Origin: Colivivens sp963626085
Lineage (GTDB): Bacteria; Bacteroidota; Bacteroidia; Bacteroidales; Bacteroidaceae
DNA length: 64,000 nucleotides
Direction: 5' to 3'
NCBI GenBank assembly: GCA_963626085.1
Contig: CAVFVJ010000003.1
Span: 1 to 64,000, forward strand
Shown here piece after piece: positions 53,836 through 62,200 of this stretch. The translations under genes were made by a program, and so were the position numbers. The notes beneath the pieces are model-generated. The model was not told the origin of the DNA. It worked only from the letters and a program-made list of their open reading frames with translations, and did not search any database. The first letter of the stretch is position 1. Every line of letters starts with the position of its first letter.

Positions 53836-55401
53836 ATGGCAGAAATCGTGAACAAATATCCTGTGGGAATACAGACCTTTGAGAAAATCCGGGAGGGCAA
53901 CTACCTCTATATTGACAAGACCAAGTATATTGTGGATTTCTTGACGAAAGGGATGACGTATGTCTTTCTGAGTCGCCCCAGGCGGTTCGGCAAGTCACTC
54001 TTCGCCTCCACCCTCCAAGCTTATTTCGAGGGACGGAAGGACCTCTTCGAAGGACTTGCCATAGCCGACTATGAGAAGGACTGGGTAAAACATCCTGTGC
54101 TGCACTTCGACATGAGCGGTGCAAAGCACATGGATGAGGATGCCCTTGACGGGTATCTTGACTTCATCCTACGTCCATACGAGAGACTGTACGGAAAGGA
54201 AGAGTGGGAGGACACGCCAAACAAACGGCTGATGGGACTGGTGGATCGCGCCTTCCGCCAGACTGGGCAGAAAGTGGTGGTCATCATCGACGAGTACGAT
54301 GCACCCTTGCTCGATGTGGTACACGAAGAAGAAAACCTTGCTGCACTCCGCCGCATAATGCAAAACTTCTACAGTCCACTGAAGAAACTCGACCCATACC
54401 TGGAGTTCACATTCATCACTGGCATAACCAAGTTCTCCCAGCAGAGCATCTTCTCTGAGCTAAACAACCTTGACAACATCAGTATGTTCGACCAGTTCTC
54501 CGCCATCTGCGGCATCAGCAAGACGGAGCTGATTACCGTGATGAAGCCCGATGTCGAAGGACTGGGCAGGGCTCTCGGCAAGTCATACGAGGAGTGTCTT
54601 GACGAACTGACCAGCTACTACGACGGATACCATTTCGGAAAGAATTCAGAAGACGTGTTCAATCCGTTCAGTCTCGTAAGGTGCATGAACAGTCAAGACA
54701 TCCAATCCTACTGGTTCGGCTCCGGCACACCGTCATACCTCATCAAGAGTCTACAGAAGTACCATGTCAATGTTACGGACATAGAACAGGTAGACATCGG
54801 CGTGGACGACTTCGACGTGTCACCTGAACAGATGACTTCCGCCTTGCCGTTGCTCTACCAAAGCGGATACCTCACGATAAAGGACTATGACCCGGTGTTC
54901 CAGACATACAAGTTGGGCTACCCCAACCGGGAAGTTAAGATTGGAATGCTGAGGAGTCTTGCCCCCAATTACCTCTCGCCAATATCAGTCAACAACAACA
55001 GTACTGTAGTGAAACTGGCGCAGCATCTGTACAAGGGTCATGTTGAAGAGTGTATGGTGACTCTCAAAGCATACCTGTCTGGCATATCCAACCGCCTGTC
55101 CAACAAGAACGAGCGTGACTTCCAAACAATCTTTTACCTTGTCTTCAACCTTATGGGAGCTTACATGAAGGTGGAGGAAGACAGTGCCGTAGGCAGAGCT
55201 GACGCTGTTGTCCATGCGCCCGATGCCGTGTACGTATTCGAACTGAAATACGACGGCTCAGCGGAGGATGCAGTTAAACAGATTGACGACAAGGGTTATC
55301 TGATACCGTATTCCGCAGACGGGAAACGTCTGGTAAAGATTGGAGTTAACTACGACAGCAACCAGCGTACCATCGGTGACTGGATTGTCAAGGAGGGGTG
55401 A
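53836..55401 (+). CDS. AAA-ATPase-like protein with PD-(D/E)XK (DUF1703) C-terminus
   Basis: 521 residues from the ATG at 53836; a longer frame starts before the promoter and was dropped. N-terminal ATPase (PF09820-like): PVGIQTFEKIREGNYLYIDKT, Walker A SRPRRFGKS near 47-55, Walker B VVVIIDEYD near 150. C-terminal DUF1703 nuclease-like part: RADAVVHAPDAVYVFELKYDG (Asp and E-x-K) near 460-480, and a final TIGDW. A large family, amplified in Bacteroidota, with no agreed role. Intact here; two broken relatives are in the window at 33297 and 57488. Confidence 0.85.
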   Translation: MAEIVNKYPVGIQTFEKIREGNYLYIDKTKYIVDFLTKGMTYVFLSRPRRFGKSLFASTLQAYFEGRKDLFEGLAIADYEKDWVKHPVLHFDMSGAKHMDEDALDGYLDFILRPYERLYGKEEWEDTPNKRLMGLVDRAFRQTGQKVVVIIDEYDAPLLDVVHEEENLAALRRIMQNFYSPLKKLDPYLEFTFITGITKFSQQSIFSELNNLDNISMFDQFSAICGISKTELITVMKPDVEGLGRALGKSYEECLDELTSYYDGYHFGKNSEDVFNPFSLVRCMNSQDIQSYWFGSGTPSYLIKSLQKYHVNVTDIEQVDIGVDDFDVSPEQMTSALPLLYQSGYLTIKDYDPVFQTYKLGYPNREVKIGMLRSLAPNYLSPISVNNNSTVVKLAQHLYKGHVEECMVTLKAYLSGISNRLSNKNERDFQTIFYLVFNLMGAYMKVEEDSAVGRADAVVHAPDAVYVFELKYDGSAEDAVKQIDDKGYLIPYSADGKRLVKIGVNYDSNQRTIGDWIVKEG

Positions 55402-55475
55402 TTGGATTGTAGAACCACTATTCGGGTCATTCTCTATATGCAGCTTGTAGTTAATTCAGGCAACCCTATTTATTT

Positions 55476-55551
55476 CACCCGAGTGAATCAATCAAAACAC
55501 TCGAGTGGATCAATCAAAACACTCGAGTGAAATGGCCCCATCACTCGAGTG
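55476..55551. repeat. Four CACTCGAGTG palindromes at exact 22-bp spacing
   Basis: Copies start at 55476 (one mismatch, CACCCGAGTG), 55498, 55520 and 55542. The first two spacers are nearly identical (AATCAATCAAAA and GATCAATCAAAA); the third differs (AAATGGCCCCAT). Twenty-two bases are about two helical turns, so the palindromes lie on one face of the helix. Confidence 0.9.
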
Positions 55552-55658
55552 ACAAACACATAGTTGCCATGTTCCTCTAAGGTTAGAGGACGCTCCACCA
55601 AGGGTATACTGCCGATATGATTCTCAGATATTATCGTTCTAAACAATTCGATGTCCAT
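55551..55658 (-). pseudogene. Remnant of a DUF4143-type ATPase gene, cut before its Walker A
   Basis: From ATG 55658 the reading is MDIELFRTIISENH..SIPLVERPLTLEEHGNYVFV, which matches the N-terminus of AAA_14/DUF4143 ATPases, whose next residues are normally the P-loop. Here homology stops and the palindrome array begins; the frame continues only into repeat sequence and stops. The promoter is intact, so a short transcript may still be made. Recognition is from memory of the family. Confidence 0.7.
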
Positions 55659-55674
55659 TGCTTCTTTTTTGCTA

Positions 55675-55705
55675 CAAATGTAATGTTTTTATTCGATGCC
55701 ACAAA
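55675..55705 (-). promoter_or_regulatory. Promoter of the truncated ATPase
   Basis: Minus strand: TTTG (55702-55705), 19 bp, TACATTTG (55675-55682), 17 bp before the ATG. Full consensus. Confidence 0.7.
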
Positions 55706-55742
55706 ATAAAACAAGTGATTTTTATTCGGTGGCATCGAATAA
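55689..55742. repeat. 14-bp perfect inverted repeat over the promoter
   Basis: TTATTCGATGCCAC (55689-55702) and GTGGCATCGAATAA (55729-55742), 26 bp apart. The left arm fills the spacer between the -33 and -7 boxes, so a bound repressor would block transcription. Similar in plan, not sequence, to the inverted repeat at 3784. Confidence 0.75.
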
Positions 55743-55957
55743 AAGTGGCAGGCGAGTCTTGTCATTTTCCGTTCATCAACTGTCAAAAATATTTTACGGT
55801 GCTTGTTTGGGTGTGGGAAACATTCGTAAATGATACGAAAATCCCTCTCCGTCAGACTTGTCCTAAATGGAGAGGGTTCTTTCCGCAAAGGTGATTGGTA
55901 CGGCGAGGGTGCCGTACCAGGTAAGTGGGAATTGTCAAAACCGAAATTTGAGTAATC

Positions 55958-57169
55958 CTATTTTTTAATGAACTTCTTGCCGCTGACAATGTTGATGCCT
56001 TTCTGCAGCCCAGTCAATTTCTGTCCCGAGATGTTGTAGATTGTGGCCTTTGCATTGTCTGCATCAATTTGGTTGATGCCAGTTGGAGTGGTAGTGATGG
56101 TGAGAGTTGCAGACTGAACGTCGTCAGCCACTACGAGTGCCACGTGGATGTCATAGTTGGTTCCCTTCTCACCGATGGTGAAATTGTTGCTTGCATCGGC
56201 ACGTGCGCAAGTGTAAGCCTCTCCGAATTTGAGAGATGCAGGTGCACCTTGTGCGAGGAAACAAGTCCAACTCTTGTCGATGGAAATTTTGAACTCTTCT
56301 CCGCCAGGGAAATCCTTGATGTCAGCAGTCCAGCTGCCGTCTTCCTGATGTGTCAGGAACGGACCGTCTGTCAGACTCCAACTATTGAATCCTCCAACAA
56401 TACTATAAGTGTGGTCTACGAGTGTGCCCTCTACCTTCAGTGTGGCACTGCCGTCATCCTTAATGGTGAGTGTGAACTTGGCATCCTTCAGAAGCTTTCC
56501 TGTGGTAAAGCCAGAATTGTTACCGCCACGTTGCAAATCGTATGTATTGCCAGGTTCCATTCCCAAGTTTCCGTTGCCGATAGCAAATGCCCAACTGTTG
56601 TTTTTCACAATCTTCCAATCTCCGTAGATACCGTCAATAGATGCTGTATAGACACCGTCACCTGTGTCCTCAAACTCAAGAGGAGATGTTGTGAGTGACC
56701 ATCCCTGCCAAGTGCCTACCATCAGGTATTTGTCCTCGGTCTCGCCTGCAATGATTTTCTCGTCAGCTGTAATCTTGAAATTGCCAAGTGTACCGTCAGA
56801 GCTTGGTGTGAATTCGAATTTGGCATTGTGCAGGGTTACCTCGTAGTCGGTTTTGCCAAGGTGTATGTTGCCTCCTGTAAGAGACAGACTGTATCCGTCG
56901 CCTGTAGATACAGATATGGGATCATTGACACCATATACACTATTCCAATCTTCTGTATCGGGATTCTTGACAATCTTGAATCCGTTTGTACCAGTGGTAA
57001 ATTCATCAACCGTAGCCACGAAGCTGCCATCTGCCTGTTCTGTGAAGGTGATGCAGCTGTCAGTCAGACTCCAACTGTTGTAATAACCTGTAATGATGTA
57101 AGTGTCACCTGCAAATGCCATTGCTGTGGAGACAACGATTGCTGTGATGAGAGTAAACAGTTTTTTCAT
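55958..57169 (-). CDS. Secreted protein with three SusE/F-like repeats and type IX-like tail
   Basis: 403 residues. Signal peptide (MKKLFTLITAIVVSTAMAFA). Three related domains of about 110 residues, each opening with Y..xG.xxxWSLT (TYIITGYYNSWSLTD, KYLMVGTWQGWSLTT, TYSIVGGFNSWSLTD) and with VKN/FKI strands. Such modules resemble starch-binding SusE/SusF domains with surface Trp residues. The C-terminus (ATIYNISGQKLTGLQKGINIV..KKFIKK) fits a type IX sorting signal. It may bind a glucan or similar glycan at the surface; substrate unproven. No susC/susD gene is near. Confidence 0.75.
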   Translation of the reverse strand: MKKLFTLITAIVVSTAMAFAGDTYIITGYYNSWSLTDSCITFTEQADGSFVATVDEFTTGTNGFKIVKNPDTEDWNSVYGVNDPISVSTGDGYSLSLTGGNIHLGKTDYEVTLHNAKFEFTPSSDGTLGNFKITADEKIIAGETEDKYLMVGTWQGWSLTTSPLEFEDTGDGVYTASIDGIYGDWKIVKNNSWAFAIGNGNLGMEPGNTYDLQRGGNNSGFTTGKLLKDAKFTLTIKDDGSATLKVEGTLVDHTYSIVGGFNSWSLTDGPFLTHQEDGSWTADIKDFPGGEEFKISIDKSWTCFLAQGAPASLKFGEAYTCARADASNNFTIGEKGTNYDIHVALVVADDVQSATLTITTTPTGINQIDADNAKATIYNISGQKLTGLQKGINIVSGKKFIKK

Positions 57170-57487
57170 AAACGTTTAGTTTTTTAGTAATACTTATATT
57201 CGCAACTTTATAGATAATATGTCTTATAACATTCAGACCAACATTTTGCTGCCCAGAATTTTGCATGTCAGAAATTTCACCTTTCTTAGTGCCGTACTTC
57301 AAAGCAAGCACAGGCAAAAAAGCTGAATGACACGGCAAAGGTACAAATTAAATCTGGAAAACACGCCCTTTGGCGGTCAATTTATCGTTGCTGCCCCATT
57401 TAAGCAGTATATAATGGCGCAAAAAAAGTAATGAAGTCAGATGAAACACCCACTTTTATACTGCCGGGGGTTCGTATAGTTGGCTAA
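57170..57487. other. Intergenic region with promoter
   Basis: Contains TACCTTTG on the minus strand (57336-57343), which would give the repeat protein a leader of about 165 nt; no -33 box at proper spacing. No gene seen. Confidence 0.5.
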
Positions 57488-59071
57488 CTACTCCACTACT
57501 TTCCAGTCGAGCAGTCCTTTGCCGGTCTCGTCAAGTTCTATTGCAAGTCCTATGACCCTGCGCTTGTCCGCCTTGAACGGCTCCAGATACTGGCGGTCAA
57601 GAATCTGTTGTGCGGCGGCATCCTTGCCTCCGTTATTGCGCAGCTTCAGTTCCATTGTATATATGTAACGTGAAGTCTTTACAGTCATGTCTATGCGTCC
57701 GGTAGCAATCAGGCGCTCCGTCTCCACATCCAGACCAATGGCGTTAAGAACAGTACTGATGATTAGACGGTAGCGTTCCTCCATGTCCATCGAAGCCAGT
57801 TTCTTGTTGCTGTACGGCACGTCAGCCACAAGGGATTTCAGTGTCTTCATGGCATCGTCCGTCTGCCCAAGTCCTAACTGGGCATACAGATTGGCCTGTA
57901 GGGACTTCACTTCCCCTTCCTTTTGCAAGGCGAGGGAGGGGAGAACCGTATCATAGAGTGCGCTCCTCACTTCTTTGTTGGGAAAACCGAGGATGTAGCC
58001 AAAATCATCGCTTTTCTTGATAGTCAGGTAACCAGACTGATAGAGGAAGAGTTCGGCACCACCGCCTGTCACGTCTGACGTTTCCAGGGTGTCACGCATG
58101 ATACGACAGTTGTCGAAGTCCCTCAATCGCAGTTCCATGTCGTCCACAAACTTCGGCAGCAGTGATGTCGCTCCCGATGAAGCCCAGAAATTTCTGATTC
58201 TCGCTTGACTCAAGGCGTTTACAAGACTAAACGGATTGTAAATGTCAACCATATTGTCCTCACAAAAGTGATAGCCGTCGTAGTAGTCTTTCAAGCGGTC
58301 GTGCGTCTCCTGAGCCGTCCAGCCGTTTTCGTCTCCCATCCTCTGCAACTCTGGTTGGAAGTTGTCACCTATCTCTTGCTCTGTAATGCCGCATATCGCT
58401 GCGTAATCGGGCAGGAAACTGATATTGGTGAGGTTGTTCATGACGGAGAAGAGCGAAATCTGCGTGAATTTGGTTATTCCTGTGAGGAAGACAAACTTCT
58501 CGTACTCGTCGTCTGCCTTGAGTATGGCAAAGACCTCTCTGTACACTTCCGTGCACCTCTGGTGCTCGGGAGTCTTCCACGAGTGCTACAGAGGCGAGTC
58601 ATATTCGTCTATGAGTATGGCCACCTTCAACCCTGTCCGCTTGTAGGCAGCAATGACAATACCATGAAAACGGTCAGCGAGCTGGGCAGTGGAGTCGGGC
58701 TGTATATCATAATACTCTTCGTACTCCTTGAAACGTTGGTTAAGATACGAACGCAGGGTAACGGCACTGGCTCCGCCACGGCTCATGTCAAGTCTTACGA
58801 CAGGGTACGACTTCCAGTCTTCTTCCAGTTGCATTATCTTCAGACCCTCGAAAAGCTCCTTCCTGCCTTCAAGGTATGCCTGTAGCGTATCTACAAGTAT
58901 GGACTTGCCGAACCTGCGTGGACGACTGAGGTAATTATACTGGTTACCGCTGTTCACCAATTGCCAAACAATATCAGTCTTGTCCACATAGAGGTAGTTC
59001 TCCTCCCTTATTTTGACAAATGACTGTATTCCAGTTGGAAGTTTCCTTCTGTTGACATAAGCCCTGTTCAT
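57488..59071 (-). pseudogene. AAA-ATPase/DUF1703 gene interrupted by one TAG codon
   Basis: 528 codons in one frame from ATG 59071, with a single in-frame TAG at 58586-58588. N-terminal piece: LPTGIQSFVKIREENYLYVDKT, Walker A SRPRRFGKS, Walker B AILIDEYDSPL, directly followed by the stop. The C-terminal piece resumes HSWKTPEHQR...VYREVFAILK and has RIDMTVKTSRYIYTMELK, the PD-(D/E)XK core, and ends GLLDWKVVE. Relatives have Leu where TAG lies (SPLLHSW), so TTG to TAG is likely. All else looks intact, so the loss is recent, or the stop is read through. Promoter at 59103. Confidence 0.85.
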
Positions 59072-59102
59072 ATCCGTAAAGCCTTGTGAGTGTTTCTATT
59101 CT

Positions 59103-59135
59103 GCAAATGTAATACAAATATGACAAACAACCAAA
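59103..59135 (-). promoter_or_regulatory. Promoter of the interrupted AAA gene
   Basis: Minus strand: TTTG (59132-59135), 21 bp, TACATTTG (59103-59110), about 32 bp before the ATG. Confidence 0.7.
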
Positions 59136-59218
59136 TCCATGCCGACATTTATGTCGGAAGAGCCAGCAGATTAATGCTTTTGCACTTACACCATCATACC
59201 CACTCTGTTGATAAAAAC

Positions 59219-59256
59219 TGAGGTAGTGCCTCATCAACAGATGAAGTACTACCTCA
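59219..59256 (-). terminator. Terminator of the 1467-aa protein gene
   Basis: TGAGGTAGT (59219-59227) and ACTACCTCA (59248-59256), with an inner CTCATC/GATGA stem, followed on the minus strand by GTTTTTATC. 21 bp past the stop. Confidence 0.8.
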
Positions 59257-59276
59257 TAAAAAATGTATAGCAGGAA

Positions 59277-62200
59277 CTACTCGCCAGTCTTGATGGACTT
59301 GTACACTTCGAGCACATCCTGGGTGTCAACGATACCATCACCATTGACATCCTGCTCTGCCTTCGTCACCTTACTTGTATTGGTACGCATGAACTCATAG
59401 ACATCAAGCACGTCCTGAGAGTCAACCGTGCCATCTGCATTGACATCGGTAGCAACGACCGGTTCATGGAGCATGATAGAACGGAACTCGTTGACCTCGT
59501 CTGCAGTTATACCAACACTCGTTGTCCAGTAGTTCTCGAACTTGTCACGCAGGGTCTTTCCTGTAAGTCCCTGGATTACGGCAATACGTTCCTGAATAGC
59601 ACTCTTGTTTCGATTGCCAGCAGGAGCCGCGAACGATGTCATCTCATAGTCATGGAGCATATCGTCGAGGGTGAACCCAAGCAATCCCTGAAGCAGGAAT
59701 GCAAAGAAGCCGGTACGGTCTGCACCGAACACACAATGGAAATAAACACCCTTGCCATCACGTATATGCTTCAACAGGAACTGGAACTCCTCCTTCAAAC
59801 GGCCCTGTGTACCTGTAGATGTCAAGTCAGATGCCAGATAGTCGTTGGCTGCTGCAAAATAGTAATCCTCACCGTTCACGAATCCAAAGGCAGACTTTCC
59901 AGTCTCACGGTCCTGGTCGTACGTATCCTTCCAACGTAGGTCAATCTCCGCACCAATGCCAAGTTCCTTCAACCGTTGCACGTCACCTGGAATAGACGGG
60001 TGATAACCGTTGACCTCACCGCCACGGTAAATCAGTCCGTAGTTGGTCACACGTCCGTCCTGCATAGTCCTGCCGCCAAAGTCACGTATATTGTAGACAC
60101 TCGGTGCATAAACAGAGCGGAACGGCCCTTCCACACGGAAGTTACCTTTAGATACTACCTCCTCAGCCGCCTCTACAGTGTAATAGTAACGGTTGCCAGG
60201 AATCAGGTTCTGTATGTAACAGATGGTGGAGTTGTTCTCCACATCGAGAGACACTGCGTCAGTCATGTCCGCATTAAGACTATACTTTACGACAGCACCG
60301 TCAGCCTTACTTGCTGGTACGGGAATACCTATAGCATGTGGCAAGTCACGACGTGCCGGAACTGGTTTGTTGTAGTTGGACACTACAGACGAAGAAGAAG
60401 TCGTATAAGGCTGTGCAAGGAACATGCGCACCTGATAGTTTTCAATGTTGGCAACAAAACTCATGTCATCAAGGTCAAGCACCTCTATGTTAGTATAATA
60501 TGCAGCACCGTAAGTCTTGCCGTTGAAAGAAGACGACTGCCAACTGCAAGCTCTGTAGTAAGGCACTATGGTACCACCGTCCCAAAGTACAGGTTGTGTG
60601 TCCGCTGTTACAGCCGCAAGGACTGTCTGACCTACTACGATACTATCCACATCCTCAGCCACAACGACATAGCAAGGTACGCCCCGACGGACGTTCTCCA
60701 CTGGATAGACTATGGCAGTACGTGTATCGGCATCCAGTGAACCTATCTCATACACAGCCTCGAACAGACTACCAGGAACGTCACAAGGAGCGGCAAACGG
60801 AGTTAGTGTCCCTGCCGTCATCTTCTTCTTTATCACCACTGGTGCTGGAGTGTCGTCCGCAATGGAGAAAGCCGTACCAGAGGTGACAGTTACCGTGTTG
60901 CGGTCACCATAATACAGACGGAAATTGTCGAGTATCGTCCATGTGGACGTGTAAGTGGAAGCCTGTCGGTCAACCCCGAATGTGATGTCACCGTCCTCAG
61001 CTACCTCCACCTCTATATAATTCCAGAACGCACCAGAGGCGAGGGTCTCGCCCACCTTGGAGCTGAGCAACGGAAAACCGCGCCCGTCGATTGTCGCACC
61101 CACATCCTCCGTTCTTGATATGCAAGCCGAAGCGAGAGTGTGTTGTCCATCAGCAAATATGCTCTTCATCGGAACAGACTTGCCGTTGAATACGAGTGAC
61201 AGGTTCACAGTCTCATCACCATGCTCATAGTCATACTGAGCCTGTTTCCATTCCTTAGAGCGATAGAAGCCCTGTACCTTCAGAGTGTACTTACCGGCTG
61301 GCATACCTGTAAGGGTCTGTGTCAGACGGTCTGCCGAACTGGATGTGGACTGCAGGACACCAGCACCGATACGGCTGTAAGTATTGTTTTCCTGAGTCCA
61401 TCCGTTGGCATTACTGGCGAAATCAGGGTTCTGTATCAGTTTCGTGATATCAAACTGCCCTGTAGCTGTAGTGCCGCTCTTCAGCAGGTCTTTCAGTGCC
61501 GCAAGCACAGAAGTCCTTGCTGCGGTAATCTCTTCAGCAGTCGGTGTTGCTGCCAATTTCTCCGCAGCGGCACTATAAACCGCATCAAATGCAGAATGGT
61601 CTGTAGCCTGTTCCGCAACTGACTTATATGCAGCGATGGCAGCTACTGCCAATTCCAGTGCATTCTCCTCCTCTGGGTCGATAATCTCACTGCTAACATA
61701 CGTGAGACGGAAGTTGTCGTATCCGGCATAAGTCGTACTGTTGCCAGTATCCTCGTTCTTGATTCCAAGAGTCAACTTACCGTCCACGCCCACTGGGCAG
61801 AGCAGTTCCATATCGTACAGTCCGGCAGAGAAGGCTACGGAAAAGGCTGTAGAGTTGTTGGGCACATATATGCTCTTGCCATCAAGGGTGTAAGTGCTCC
61901 ATGTGCCGCTGCTCTGGGCTGTTGTCAGATAATCCTCAACGATGAGCTTCACCTTCTTCTGTACACCGTTGGCATACAGGTAAGTCTCGTTCACCAAAGT
62001 ATTGCCAGCCTGATAAGCCTTCCACGTATCGTCGTTACCTGTAGGACGACTGAATGCCTGCGCCTGTACCTTGTATGTTCCTGGCTGCAGCCCCGTTATG
62101 GTCTGGTGGATGTCGAATGCTGTTCCGTAGCAGGTAATGACATAGTTGTCTGCAAGTCCCTTCTGTGCCCCAGCACCGAAGTCTCCGTCCCAACCTGTCG

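Larger units (their letters stand above)
55402..55957. other. Repeat-rich intergenic region
   Basis: Contains, left to right, the 22-bp-spaced palindrome array, a truncated ATPase remnant with its promoter and inverted repeat, and a 9-bp hairpin (TGGTACGGC 55896-55904 with GCCGTACCA 55911-55919). Nothing else was recognised in 55745-55890. Confidence 0.6.

Noticed and set aside
55476..55551. CRISPR mini-array
   Set aside because: The repeat is only 10 bp and palindromic, spacers are 12 bp and two are nearly the same, and no cas gene is near.
58586..58588. Programmed amber recoding (suppressor or pyrrolysine)
   Set aside because: No suppressor tRNA or pyl gene is seen, and other genes here end with TAG in the normal way, including this one. 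A point mutation is simpler.
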